Assembly (NCBI GenBank): GCA_963556495.2 | Contig: OY747713.1 | Coordinates: 30,607,961 to 30,671,960 of the forward strand | Length of the DNA: 64,000 nt | From: Valencia hispanica | Lineage: Eukaryota; Chordata; Actinopteri; Cyprinodontiformes; Valenciidae | Reading direction: 5' to 3' | Shown here: positions 1 through 13,300 of the stretch, in pieces | How the letters are laid out: every line of letters starts with the position of its first letter | How positions within the stretch are numbered: the first letter of the stretch is position 1 | Made by a program: the position numbers and the translations under genes | The notes under the pieces: generated by a model | Seen by the model: the letters and a program-made list of their open reading frames with translations, nothing else | Database searches by the model: none | Told to the model about the DNA's origin: nothing

Positions 1-167
1 AGGATATAACTCATGTTATGTTTAGGGTGATGTTACAGAAACGCTAATGAAGTTACGAGCGCACATTGGATTTACATTTGTTATTCTATATAAAAATAAC
101 CCCGTTTTTTATGGTCATATGTTTTTGTTTTGTTGCATTTATCCTCTGGTCAGTGTGAAGATTGTCT

Positions 168-560
168 GATATTAAAGAGCAACTCATCCCCCTTCCAGAG
201 TCCAACTCCACCTGCATTTCCGCTTTGAAAAATGCGGCAAAAGGAAGCTTTGCCTGGCGGACCGGGAATGTGCGGGGAGGGGAGGGCTGGGTGGCATCAA
301 CATCTCCTCGCTATTCCAACTCACTACGGAGGTGTGGCCGAGACTGGACTTGTTTTATACTCCACAGCAGGAGGATGGCTGACGTCAGAAATACAGGGTG
401 ACGTCAGTAATCCAAGCTGAGCTGGTAAAAATGCCTGATTCAAATTCAAGTGCAGTGTAAAGTTTTAACCTGAAGAGGGCACTCCATTAACAGTTTTTGG
501 TACAAAGTTAATATTTTTACTAAAATGTACTAAACTACCAAAAATAATGACCAGAAATGT
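168..560. repeat. Interspersed repeat shared with 38325-38500
   Basis: The order of recognisable blocks (AAAGAGCAACTC, then GGAAGCTTTGCCTGGCGGACCG, split here as GGAAGCTTTGCC and TGGCGGACCG, then a GT-rich gap, then TTAATATTTTTACT and AAATGTACTAAA) is repeated at 38325-38500 with substitutions and small indels. It is therefore a dispersed element. Its class is not clear to me. The short open frames inside it are not genes. Confidence 0.6.
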
Positions 561-2225
561 AGACATCACTATTAGACACTAATTAATACATTTTATGTAA
601 ACTACTGAGCTTCATGCTTTTTCGAAGCACAGCCCGAAAAAATAAACCCGCAGCGTAAATTTAGGAGAGGTCCACGACACAACGCTTCTGGGATGAGTCC
701 AATTCGCACAACTACGTCCCAGTAGATACGGACCCATTGACTATAATGGTGGCTATCAGGGGCATATTACACTTCATAGGTGTTAAGCAGACCCTTACCT
801 GTAGCTCTCTTTTTGAACAGTAGATGTCTCTGTAGAGAAGATTTGCCTGTATTCAACAAGTGGTAGTGAAAGAAGCATCTCGAGGCAGTAAATTCGTCAT
901 AATTTTAGGTATTTTAAGTTTAGACAAACATTTCGCTACAAATATTCCTTCAATCATGATATTCTGCCATGCACATTCTTGTAAAGCCCTTTTTTCAGAC
1001 TTTACCCTGCTGCTTTATTTGTTACATAATTTCTTCCTCAAATCCGTGACATTTCTTCAACCTGTAAAAAAGGCAATCATAAGTTGTTTGAAAAAAAGCA
1101 TACATTTGTTTGAGACTAACTGCTCTGCACCAAAATTATGATTTTAATTTGATTGATGATTTGGAAGAACGGGGATGGTAAATATGGCACTGTATTTATG
1201 ACTAGTAGTTTTTGGCATGTAATCATGACTACAACAACAAATATTCATATTCTTTGATATGTGTTTCTGCCAGAACAATTTTATGTTGCCTCAAAAGTCA
1301 GTTTACATGCCTTACATTGCAAAGCCTGCTGGGCTGCACTATTAGTGTAGAACAGATATGTCCCCTTGTAAAGATGTGTTTAATGAAAGATATCTGTGCA
1401 AATATGTCATGCATGCTCAAGTCATGTTTTGTGGGGATATGTTTGAACAAATTAGCCTCCATACCAAAGCGGAATGACACCAGTAGCTCAGTGTTGACCA
1501 GTTTGTTCTGAATCACACACTAATACTAGTGTGATTACTGTGGGTACTTTACCCCACAGCGATGTAATGATATTAATGAAGCTACTAATTGTCATAATTA
1601 GACAAAAGAGGAACTGAGGCTTAAAGGTTCCATGTAGGATGTCTTGGTTGATGACACAAACACAACTTGGAAGCTGTTTGTCTCGCTGCCCTCACTTCAC
1701 AATGGAGCCATTGATGAAACAAGGCAGGTCTGTGCAGTTTGGCCTTGAAATCAAAAAAACTGAATTGAGCCCAGCCCCAGAAACCCTTGTCCTGATTAAG
1801 GGAGCATGAATTGGTTATTATGTGGGTGAAGAAAAACAAATCCCTCTCTTTCCCTTGTGACAGTTTGTGTGCTTGCACTTTAAACATATGCACCACACAT
1901 TGTTTTTACTCCAAGAATCGCTTACATCGTTTCAGATTATTCTCCTGGCTGCTAATGTACGAGTTAATAGCTGACCTATTTTATGGAATAACGGCAGAAA
2001 CCCCAACTCTACAGTAGGCTGATTTTCATCATTTTTGCCAACACCTTCCTTTTGAGTCCTTTATTCCTGTTAGACTTTCTTTTATGAACTTGTGTTCTCT
2101 GCTTCGCATGCAACAGGAAAAATCTACAAACAATATATTATCCAACTGAGAGATGGACTGACAACAGGACATGTTTTTATTCCACAAAAATCAATCACAG
2201 ATACAGCAGAACTGAGCTTTGCTAA

Positions 2226-2330
2226 GGTATTCCTACCCCATGAACTTTTTCACACTTTGTCATGCTACAACCACAAAATTCAGAGCATAATTGTGAAGCA
2301 GAACACAAAGGAAACAAACATTGTTTTCAG
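2226..2330. repeat. Tc1-type terminal repeat relic
   Basis: AACTTTTTCACACTTTGTCA followed by CTACAACCACAAA is a decayed version of the Tc1 inverted repeat seen cleanly at 60271 (AACTTTTCCACATTTTGTCA, ACAGCCACAAAC). No transposase or partner repeat was seen nearby. Confidence 0.55.
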
Positions 2331-2393
2331 CTATCACATAAAATACAAATTAAAATCATTGAAGTTAGTGGCTATAGCATGATAAAATGCAAA

Positions 2394-2690
2394 ACCGTCA
2401 TGGATTGTAAGTAGGACCCAGGCGCAGAGAGACGTTTCATGTTCTTGCGACGCATCTTTAATAACAATAATAAACAAACTCACGACTGGACGGGAAGAAA
2501 ACACGAAGAAGAGCGGGGAGAAATGACGATAGGCAGGGAAGACGTGGGAAAGACAAGGACCTGACAATGGACAGAGGGAGGCTGGGGTTTAAAATGCCTG
2601 GGACAACAATAGGAAGGTAATCAGGTAAGACAAGAGACAGCTGACGACAATCAAACAAACACTGGGGGACACGGCGTGACGCAGACGGAG
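2394..2690 (-). repeat. LTR-like interspersed repeat, minus orientation
   Basis: Read on the minus strand it is C/T-rich, has an ATTAAAG polyadenylation-like signal, and ends CTGGGTCCTACTT then ATCCATGAC. The ending (tgggtcct ... catgac) is shared with the plus-strand sequence finishing near 29336 (GGGTCCTCCTT, CCATGACAG). A TG...CA-like layout suggests a solo LTR, but no target duplication was resolved. Confidence 0.45.
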
Positions 2691-3295
2691 GAAGACAAAA
2701 ACTTTCAAGGGGTACAAATTGTTTAGCAAGTTATTGTATATCAACATCTTGTTGAGAAGCAGAGTATTAAACGACACCTTTTGTTCCACCAAAATTTAAC
2801 ACAGATGACTGAGTTTAACTGTCTGGTCTTTGTATGCAGATTAAACTGCAATGGACAATGACAAGGTAATAAAAATCTTCATGGAGCTTAAAAGCATATT
2901 TCAATCATCGAGGCTGGACTGCCAAGAGCTCTCCACAAGCTCATTAACCTCGTAAACAAACCTTCATAAAAGATCTAACTCATTGCCTGGGGGCACCGTT
3001 TGACTCCAGCTACAGATGTTTGTAGTCGGTCAGCTGCAGACAGATTTAGAAATGCTGACATAGGGATGTGAAAAGAAAGTTAAATTCCAGTTAAGCGTGT
3101 TAAACCAAACAATCATTATATGCTTTAAGGTCTCAGGATAATATGTGGATGTTGACCTTTACAAAAGGGCAATTGCGCTGTTCAAAAGGACAAACATGGC
3201 ATCAGATCACGAGAATCTTAAAGGAACAGCTTGTCATTTGGGTCATTGATAACTGATGCATCCTTTAACAGTCTCTCTCTCTCATTTATATGTCT

Positions 3296-3297
<2 letters not shown>

Positions 3298-3341
<44 letters not shown>
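3298..3341. repeat. Compound CA/TA microsatellite
   Basis: A run of CA repeats passes directly into about 16 TA repeats. It accounts for the YIYIYI-rich open frame on the minus strand, which is not a gene. Confidence 0.9.
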
Positions 3342-3344
<3 letters not shown>

Positions 3345-4314
3345 AAGCTTTTTAGTAGTAAAAAATAGGCAGATGTTCTTAAGACTTCTATAAATTGTTG
3401 GATGTTTAGTCCATATTTTGCTTTAGTGTTGTACCACCACCATTTTTTAAAGGACCTACTATTTAAAGACAATCATTTCAAATTCATTATGCTCTTGTGA
3501 CTACAGTAACATTTAATTATTGAATTTTGTCAAAATATCTTGAACTAAAAAAATATGTTAAGAAATCATTGTTATATAAATATAGTATGTATAAACAGCT
3601 GATGGATGTTAAAAAGAGAACATGGGTCAGAATACTGACCCATGTTCTCTCACTCTCCGTATATGTCTGCGTAATAAAATCAAAGTAAAAATAAACAAAT
3701 GTGACAACATTATTATAGGTGTAATATTCAATATATTCGTTTAGCAACCGCAATATTAACTGTATCTTTCAGGTTTAAATAAGTGATAACATTTTACGCA
3801 TTTTTTTCCCAGGTATTTCTTATCAAGGTAATCATGAAACGAGAATCTCAAACCACTTACTTTGTTTATTTGCCCCTGTGTAGATTTCCTCTGTTTTTGC
3901 TTTTCTCACATTGAAAAGAAATCTTTTAGATTTCAAATGTTTTTCAGAAGTAATGTATAAAAGTGCCTGCTACTGTGTAGTTTCATTCTTTGTTGAAAAT
4001 GTCATTACATGTTTGCCCTTGTTGTTTATAAAACCTTTTTCCTTGACCATATACTCTGTTTCTCATGATATACATAGACTGTTTCATCTCACACATCTTT
4101 AAATACAAATAGAATCTTTCCATTTTTGTTTTCATTCTAGTAAATAAAGACTCCTTTTGCACCCCATCTGCCTTTCTGTCTCTGGTGTGGGTCCTTCTCC
4201 TGAACTTCACCTCACATCTATCTCCATTTTTAGATTATAACCATGGGAAAAGCATTGGTATTTACATACAAGTATTTTTAATCCTGTTTGTGTGAAAATA
4301 GGAGCATTCCTTAC

Positions 4315-4356
4315 CTCTCCATTGAAGAAGCAGAATATTGTTGCCACCAGCAAACC
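4315..4356 (-). CDS. calcr: calcr 42-bp micro-exon for TM7
   Basis: This 42-bp exon is phase 0 at both ends, with acceptor TTTTTAAG and donor GTAAGG. It encodes [14 protein letters not shown], the end of TM7, and is the standard 14-residue class B exon. It lies 9.6 kb from the TM6 exon. It is too short to show as an open frame by itself and was found by its motif. In mammals its skipping makes a receptor variant lacking part of TM7; nothing here shows whether that happens in this fish. Confidence 0.93.
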
Positions 4357-7300
4357 CTTAAAAAGGGAAAAGAATAATAATTTTATTTATTTATTTCTAT
4401 TTAATCATTATTTAACCAGGAAAGTCCCATTGAGATTAAAAACCTCTTTTTCAAGGGAGTCCTGGCTAAGAGGCAGCAAAGGAGTTACAAATTACATACA
4501 ATTACATACACATCATAAAAAACAGTTACAATGTAAAAAGGTCAACTCATGTGCTCTCAATCTGGATTCAAAAGAAATTAAATGAAATAAAATTTATTTT
4601 CCATTTATCCATCCAGAAGAAGAATAAAATTCAGTTAGCACGTTTAGGACTACAAGGAACCAAACAAAGTTTGAGTCTGTCATGAAATAGAAGCTGCTAG
4701 GACAGCAGTGTACTGTCTACTGTGAAATTCATATTTCCTTCTTTAGGGGGACATGTGTTAAAATGGACACATTCAGGCTTAATTAAAATGTCCCACATGG
4801 ATAACCCAAATGGCTTCTGCCGAGGTTTTTTGCCAAGAAGTGCCAGTAATTGACCAGGGCTGAAGAATAGAGCTAGTTCCTAACTGGTTTATGAAAACAA
4901 CTATTTTGGGTTTCCACGATTAAAGAACTAGCGTGAAAACATGTCACTAATTCTCAACAAATCTCTAAACTAGTATCGATGAGGGACAGTTCCTTCTCGA
5001 GTTTGTGGACATGCAGTCATCACTTACGATGCCACAAGAGCTGCGCACAAATGGCTCCGCTAAGTTCTGCAGTCATGTCATTGCCCATCAGTTCCCAAAC
5101 CTTAAGAATGTAGCTGTGACTGTTCTCAGAATGTTTGGATCTACCTGTGGTTGTGAATCCAGCTTTTCCCATATGGACGCAATAAAAACAAACTTGCGAT
5201 CCTCTCTCAGTGACTCCACTCTGCACTACTGCGTGAGCATTGCACTCACCTCATACGAGCCAAATACTACATCTCTTGTTCAAAACAACAAATGCCATCT
5301 CTCACACCAAAGTTGTAAGGCTGACAGTTAAGCTTCACCATGGTTATTGTTAAAATTCATTTAGTAGCTGTGATTGATTTAATGCAGGTTAATAAAACCA
5401 TAAAAATGTTCCCCTTTTGATAACAGCTCTGCAATTGTTGAACTAATGAAGATTAATAAAAAAATAAAAAGACTGTGCATTGTGCATTGTTATCATTTTT
5501 AGTTGTAGTTGTAGTAGTAGTAGTTGCAGTTATAGTAGTGGTGGTAGTAATAATAATATCAGTCATATTGTCACTTATAAATGTTGGGTACCTTTTTCAA
5601 TTATTTAAATAGTACATAATAAATAATGTGGGTATCTGGCCAGGAGCTAACCCATGGTTTTGAAATCTGCACCAGTAGAGAAAGTAATTGAATAGGCCAG
5701 GTCTTTTCCATAGTGTTACTTTCTCATTGTGTCTGGCATTAGACAGACAGATTAAAAAAGGAGGTAATTAGCCATAGGAGGTTGGCTCCCTGGTTTAATT
5801 CAGAGCTGGATACTTTAAAGCATAATGCTAGGACATTGGAGAGAAAGTGGCGCTCTACACACCTAGAGGATTACTATTTAACCTGGAAAAATAGTCTACT
5901 GGTGTATACAGTGGCTTGCAAAAGTATTCTGCCCCCTTGAACTTTTCCACATTTTGTCACATTACAGCCACAAACATGGATCAATTTTATTGGAATTCCA
6001 CGTGAAAGACCAATACAAAGTGGTGTACACGTGAGAAGTGGAACGAAAATCATACATGATTCCAAACATAAAAAAAAAAAAATGACTGAAAGGTGGGGCG
6101 TGCGTAATTACTCAGCCCCCTTTGGTCTGAGTGCAGTCAGTTGCCCATAGGCATTGCCTGATGAGTGCTAATGACTAAATAGAGTGCACCTGTGTGTAAT
6201 CTAATGTCAGTACAAATACATCTGCCCTGTGACGGCCTCAGAGGTTGTCTAAGAGAATGTTGGGAGCAACAACACAATGAAGTCCAAAGAACACACCAGA
6301 CAGGTCAGGGATAAAGTTACTGAGAAATTTAAAGCAGGCTTAGGCTAAAAAAGATTTCCCAAGCCTTGAACATCCCACGGAGCACTGTTCAAGCGATCAT
6401 TCAGAAATGGAAGGAGTATGGCACAACTGTAAACCTACCAAGACAAGGGCGTCTTCAGCAGCTTGTAGCCAACCTAGAAACGTTTAGTTAGTTAAAGTAA
6501 CTTTCTATAATGTTCTTATAGTCTAAACAAGGGTTTAGTACCAAAAATAAATGGCAGAGAATACGTTTTTGCAACAAACAAAAAAAATTTATTATAATTT
6601 GTAAACCAGATTTGAGCAGTTCTATTACTATTTATAGTGCTGGGATAAGTAAAACCTGATAATTAAATGTTATACCATTGGTGCCAAAACATCAATAAGG
6701 GTTTGTAATAGCTGACAATAAGTCTTCTGCATCACTAAAAGAATATTGGCTGACTCTTTGGCCACAAAGGAATGTTTTCTTCCATGAACAGCCAGTTAAA
6801 GATGAAACTTCAGCATTTCAATGAATTACAAAACTCAATGAGATGCTGATTTATTTGATCTTTTTTAGCTAAAGGAGAAAAGGGCTACCACACTGCTACC
6901 ACCATGTTTTACTATAGTACTATGTCCTTCAACTAAAAGAGTGTGTTAAGTTAACATTAAAATAAAAAAAACCACACCTTTCAAAATGGAAGGTATAGAA
7001 ATACATTAGTTCAAAATGGGCATTTGAATTGGCTAACTGACTTTGACTGAGACTTTGCATGAATGCTTACTCCAGAAAAAAATAAATATACCTGGTTTCT
7101 ATTTACTGTTCTATTAAAGAATATTCAATTCAATTCAATTCAAAATTCAATTCAAAAATACTTTATTGATCCCAGAGGGAAATTAAGTGTTGGTATAGCT
7201 CATATAATTAATTCTTTAAGGAGTTGTTGTAGATGATGATGGCTGTGGGCAGGAAGGATTTCCTGTAGCGGTCTGTATTGCAGCGAAACTGAAGAAGCCT

Positions 7301-10300
7301 CCGACTGAAGACGCTCTGTTGTTGTATGACTGTCTCATGAAGAGGATGCTCAGGGTTGTCCATAATTTTATTAAGGAACAGTGTTTATTTAAGTCACTTT
7401 CCCATCACCTTCCTTCTTATCATAAAATTTAATTATACACATAGTTTTTTGCTTTGTATATGTAAAAAGACCTTAACAAAAAATTAGCAATTTGTGTGAT
7501 TATTTTTTACAAATGCAAATCTTTTTTACACCTACACATTGCCATTTACTCATGCACAAAGCAAAAACTTTCAGCCAGTTTACAGGTGAAACTTGAAAAA
7601 TGTTAATATCGTGCAGTGAAAAGTATAATCATGCATATGTAGAAAGTACTTTGTATGGGCCCCTTTTGCATCAATTACTGCCTCAATGAGGCAGGGCAGC
7701 AGCCTTCAGCTCTGTTGCATTGTTCGGTCTCATGTCCCTCCTCTTTCTCTTGGCAATGCCCCATAGATTCCCTATGGATTTCCGGTCAGGCGAGTTTGCT
7801 CGCCAATCAAGCACAATAATCCCATGGTCATTGAACCAGGTTTTGCTACTTTTGACATTGTGGGCAGGTGCCAAGTCCTGCTGGAAAATGAAGTCAGCAT
7901 CTCCATAAAGCTCTTCTGTGGAAGGAAGCATGAAGTGCTCCAAAATGTCCTGGTGGATGGCTGCATTGAGTCTGGACTTAATAAAGCACTACCAAGCACT
8001 TTGAGTTGCAATGTTATATGAAAAGTGCTTTATAAATAAAGTTTGATTTGATTTGATTTGATTTAAAGCCCAGTGGACCAACACCAGCAGATTACATGGC
8101 TCCCCAAATCAACATTGAATGTGAAAACTTCACACTGGACTTCAAACATATTGTGTGCCTCTCCATTTTTCCTCCAGACTCTGGGACCTTGGTTTTCAAA
8201 TGAAATTCAAGATTTGCAGTTTTTTTTTCTGGAGCCCAGGTAAGACGCTTCTGACATCGTTTGTTGCTCAGTAGTGGTTTGACAAGAGAAATACGACATC
8301 TGAGGCCCATGTCCAGGATCCACCTTTGTGTGGTGGCTCTTGATGCACAAAAGCCTAGTTTATACTTCTCCCTCTGCTGCGGTGCGGAGACACGCAGCGC
8401 CATTATTCGTCGACACAAGGGTTCTCCGTCACTCATGCAAGGACACATGGAGTAGAACCCAATTTACATCATTGAAATTATAAAAAATAAAGTGGATGTT
8501 TGCATGTAATGAGTCTATATACTATATTAGATTAAATATGCAGATTTTTCGAGTTTCACTTGTATTTTACAAGGTTAAAAAACTAATTTCACAACTGTGC
8601 AGTTTGATGGAACCACTCAAATCATACTATTTAACTCGGTACTCCTCCAAATAACAAATAAATGTATACTGTGCAGTATTTGGGAATGCCTCACAATCCC
8701 AACCAGTGGATTTCAGATCTGATTGGTACCAGCAGTGCTAGAAGAAGCAGTTATACACAGCATTTCCAGAAGGAGTTATTAACACTATTATTAAAAGACC
8801 AACAGTTTTTAAGCACAGCATAAATGGTATTTATGGTTTCCTTTAATATAGTCTGTATGCACAGTTCTAACTTAAAGCTGCTCTGCAATGTTTGCTGAGT
8901 GTTGCCGAAAGTGCACCATGTGTTAGAGGAACTGCAGACAAGAAAACGCGCACTCCAGTGACGTTCAAGCGCATGGTCACTATCCGAGCTCTACGATGGT
9001 CAGAGGCCTTTTTTTTTAGCGCTGGACAAAATTCTTCTCTTTTTTGACTTACATGGAGTTTGTGTGAAGGTCTGGACTGGCTAACTTAGCTTATCTAGCA
9101 GCTAACTGAAGGACAACACCTCGTCCTTGTGAACACACATACGTGGGTATGTACGTGCGTGATTCTAGAATTGTGCTGCTCTGGGTGGCTGTATGTTGGA
9201 GTGCCTCTGTTTGCTACATATTAAGTTTTGTTTTTTTGTACATTGGTTCCTCTTTTTTCTTGAGGAAGATTGCATTTTTTTTACTTATATACTTTCTAGT
9301 TTTTGGTGCTGTGAAGCTGGAAAGATTTTTGCTGTAAACCATGGCAACAATGTGGTTTACAGCCGGGAGCAGCTGATTAACATTGCAAAAGCTGAAATAA
9401 TACCTCAACTGAAGCCACAAATCCCTGATGAGTTGGTGATAAGGAGGAGACGTGGATGCAGAGCAGGAGCAAAAAGGAGACAGAGAAAGAGGAAGTTCAA
9501 GCCATCTCTTCCATTGATCATAATGGGCAACGTACGATCACTGGCTAACAAGATGAATGAACTCCAAGCCCTTTCAAGGACTCAGCCGGAGTATCGGGAA
9601 GGCAGTGTTATGCGTTTTACTGAGACGTGGCTGCAGAATCATATCCCAACTCCAACGTCTCTCTGCCAGGCTTCCTGACTGTACGAGCAGACAGAGATCT
9701 GAAGACGAGCAGGAAAAGGAAAGGAGGTGGAGTAGCAGTGCTTGTCAACAACAGATGGTGTCATCCAGGACATGTTACTGTGAAGTGTCGTCTCTGCAGC
9801 CCAGATGTCGAACTCTTGGTAGTAAGTTTTCGTCCATATTATTTACCAAGAGAGTTCACCAGTGTAATTTGGGCAGTTGTTTACATTCCACCTTCAGCCG
9901 TTGCAGACAATGCATGTGATGTCATCAGTCCCGTTGTTGCTAGGCTACAGACACAGCACCCCAATGCATTTGTGGCAATATCCATAAAACTGGCAAATCT
10001 GGTGATTTTAATCATGCCTCGCTCTCTACTACACTTCCAACATTCCAACAGTTTGTCAGCTGATCTACAAGAGAAAAAAAGACCTTGGATTTGTTTTATG
10101 CAAATGTAAAGCATGCATACATGTCCAAACCAAGACCTCCTCGGGGACAATCAGATCACAATCTTGTTTTTCTCTGTTCAGAATATAAACCACTTGTTCA
10201 GAGGCAACCTGTTACAAAGAAAACTGAGAAAATGGTCACAGGAAGCTGAAGAAGTCCTGCAGGGTTGTTTTGCAACCACAGACTGGATGACTCTTTGCCA

Positions 10301-13300
10301 ACCACATGGAGAGGACATCAATGCCATGACTGAGTGTGTGACTGACTATATAAACTTCTGTGTGGACAACATCATCCCCACCAGAACAGTGAGATGCTTC
10401 ACAGATCACAGGCTTTAAGGACAGGAAGGATTGGATAGATGGTAGTCTGGACAGAGCCAATGAACTGAACACATTCTTCAACAGGTTCAGTTCAGGAACT
10501 AGCTCATCATCCTCCTCTCCTGTTCCCAACCAAACAGACATCCCACTCTCCTCTGATAAACAGCTTTCCTGTTACACCTGGGATGTTTTATCCTTCACCT
10601 CAGTCATGGACTCTTCTGATTCCACTAGTTTGACTACAATCAAGTCAGGAAATGTTGCTACCCCCTTTGCCTCCCTCTCCCACTTGTCCGCCTCCAGAAG
10701 TCAGGTGAAGAGGCAGCTAGACAGACTGAACCGGAACAAGGCTGCAGGTCCAGATGTTGTCAGCCCCAGAGTCCTGAAGGCGTGTGCAGAGCAGCTCTGT
10801 GGGATTCTGCAGCACCTCTTCAACCTTAGCCTAACTCAGGAGAAGGTTCCAGTGTTGTGGAAGACATCCTGCCTCGTTCCAGTAGCAAAAAGAACTCACC
10901 CATCAGTCATCAATGACCATGGACCTGTTGCCCTGACATCCCACATCATGAAGGTCCTGGAAAGACTCCTGTTGGCATCCCTGAGTAAGCAAACTTGTGA
11001 ATGTACCAGGACCCACTGCAGTTTGCTTATCGCTGTGGAGTTGGAGTTGAAGATGCCATCATCCACCTGCTTCAACCAACCCACTGCCATCTGGACAAAG
11101 CAGGCAGCACTGTGAGGATCATGTTCTTTGATTTCTCCAGTGCATTTAACACAATCCAGCCTGATTTGCTTTGTCAGAAACTCCTGAAGACACAGGGGGA
11201 GCCCTCAACAATAGCCTGGATCAATGACTACCTGACCAACAGACCACAATTTGTGGGACTGAAGAATTGTGTGTCAAACCAGGTGGTCAGCAGCACAGGA
11301 GCACCACAGGGGACCGTACTCTCACCATTCCTTTTCACTCTGTACACCTCAGACTTCCAGTACAAATCAGAGACCTGTCATCTGCAGAAATACTCAGATG
11401 ACTCTGCAATTGTCGGGTGTATCAGAGATGGACAAGAAGCTGAATACAGAGAGCTGGTGGACCGCTTTGTGACATGGTGTGGAAACAATCGTCTCAACTT
11501 GAATGTGAACAAAACAAAGGAGATGATTGTAGATTTCAGAAGGAACAGGGATAAGTCAAACACTGTTTCCATCATGGGAGAAGAAGTGGAGGTGGTTGAG
11601 GAGTATAAATACCTCGGAGTTCCCCTTGACAACAGACTGGACTGGAGACTGAACAGTGAAGCCGTCTACAAGAAGGTACAGAGCAGACTGTACTTCTTGA
11701 GGAAGCTTAGGTCCTTCAAGGTTCGCAGCAAGATGCTGCAGATCTTCTACAAGTCTGTTGTGGAGAGTGTAATCTCTTCTGCCGTCATCTGTTGGGGTAG
11801 CAGCATCAGAGCCAGGGATTTAAAAAGGCTAAACAACCTGATAAAAAAGGCTGGTTCTGTTCTTGGGACAACTGTGGAACATCTGGAGATGATAATGCAA
11901 AGAAGGATTCTTCATAAAATCAAAAGAATTATGGACAATCCTGATCATCCTCTTCATGAGACAGTCATAAAACAACAGAGCATCTTCAGTCGGAGGCTTC
12001 TTTAGTTTCGCTGCAATACAGACTGCTACAGGAGATCCTTCCTGCCCACAGCCATCATCATCTACAACAGCTATTTAAAGAATTAAAAATATGAGCTACA
12101 ACAACACTTAATTTTCCTCTGGGATCAATAAAGTATTTTTGAATTGAATTGAATTGAATTAAGTAACGGCACGCACTCTCACAAGTGCACCCTGAGGTGA
12201 TACCAGGGGGCAAACTCTGCAGGCCAAATGTGAGGCCAATACGGAAGTGACAAAAATTGCAGTTCCCCTCTCATCTGTCAGGGGCTGGCTCCAGAAAGGA
12301 GCAAGTACCCATTGATTCCAATGTTAAAAATACCAACTTCACAGCAGAAATAAACATGTTTATATCCTGGTACGAAAACCATTTTAGGTTTATTTATTAT
12401 TTATTTATTTATTATTATTATTACCTATTTTACAATAGGTCAAGTTTACCGTCATGACAATTCTGAAGGGGGTGAATTTTTTATAACTCATCTCTTTTGA
12501 TGTAGTTTAAGCTTGATATTATGAATGATAAGGGGTATGTCCTTTTGATTGACAGGTCTCAGATAAACTGTCAGCGCTAGTGGCTGGTGGCTTGACCCCC
12601 CCCCGCTCCAGGGAAAGCTGCAGCCTCGGCCTCATGCTAAAAGTTTAGGCCATTTATTTTCTCTGAACTTGATCATCAGTTGCGTCCGCAATTTTTATTC
12701 ATGTTCAGATGTTAATCATGCACTTACTGGAAAAAGATGGCTTGCTGTGGTATCGATTGCACTAACCGACCATCCATGAAGTCTCTGCTCCATTTTTTTC
12801 TGTAAGTAAAATTATATTTCTGCTGTGCATTTAAGATAACACTGCTTGGTCAAAAATGGGTTAAAATGATCACATTTCTCCTTCACTTTACATATTGATT
12901 ATCAAAACTTGTTTTAATTAAAATTCATATACTTTTAGTGAAAGTTATGGACCAACAAGGCTTCATGATTTTATTTGACAAAATGATTGAATCTGCCTAG
13001 AAGGCAAAGGGGTACCAGAATCCTTTAACCGCGGTTTTCTGGCTAAAAGCGCCCGTTAACCTCCGTTAGCTTCAGTTATCTCCGGGTTAGCTCAGTTACC
13101 TTATAGCTACATTGGCTCAGACTTTGATGGGAGTCAATCAATCGCCCCCACCCTCAGCTCCATCTCTTTGCCCATTTTTGTATTTTCCAGGAGTGACGAG
13201 ATGTGTGACGTGGCCAAGAGGTCAGTGGTGGGAACCGCCCTCTAGGCTTCAATTCAGCTCTTCAGAAACCTACAGGTGACGTCACAGAGACTCCGTCCAT

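Larger units (their letters stand above)
1..4314. other. Last visible intron of calcr (3' side), tail exon not found
   Basis: No sequence resembling the expected VQ-x-x-(L/V)-(R/K)-R-x-W cytoplasmic tail was found on the minus strand here, so the final exon is probably beyond base 1. The stretch holds old repeats (listed separately at 168-560, 2226-2330 and 2394-2690), a microsatellite, and AT-rich sequence in which I see nothing else. Confidence 0.6.
9160..12161 (+). mobile_element. Near-full-length LINE (Jockey-superfamily type), frame-broken
   Basis: The element reads through an endonuclease-like region ([14 protein letters not shown] and FTETWL at about 9523-9645) and a reverse transcriptase ([22 protein letters not shown] and YSDDSAIVG, about 11125-11420). 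It ends in GGGATCAATAAAGTATTTTT and an AATTG repeat tail. Two further copies lie at 7118-7372 and 16868-18486, both inverted. The start is set where the inverted copy also starts (TTCTAGAATT at 9163). Sequence from about 8930 may also belong. I cannot choose confidently between L2, CR1 and Rex1-like clades. Confidence 0.85.

Noticed and set aside
1621..1896. Minus-strand frame with HCEVRAARQTASK, considered as the receptor tail
   Set aside because: The VRAARQ resemblance is too short, lacks the following W and hydrophobic pattern, and no splice site fits.
3218..3472. 84-residue frame with a YIYIYI stretch
   Set aside because: It is the translation of a CA/TA microsatellite.
3983..4210. Arg-rich minus-strand frame near the TM7 exon, considered as the receptor tail
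   Set aside because: It has no VQ-x-x-x-(R/K)R-x-W start and no acceptor in the required phase, and its residues do not resemble a calcitonin-receptor tail.
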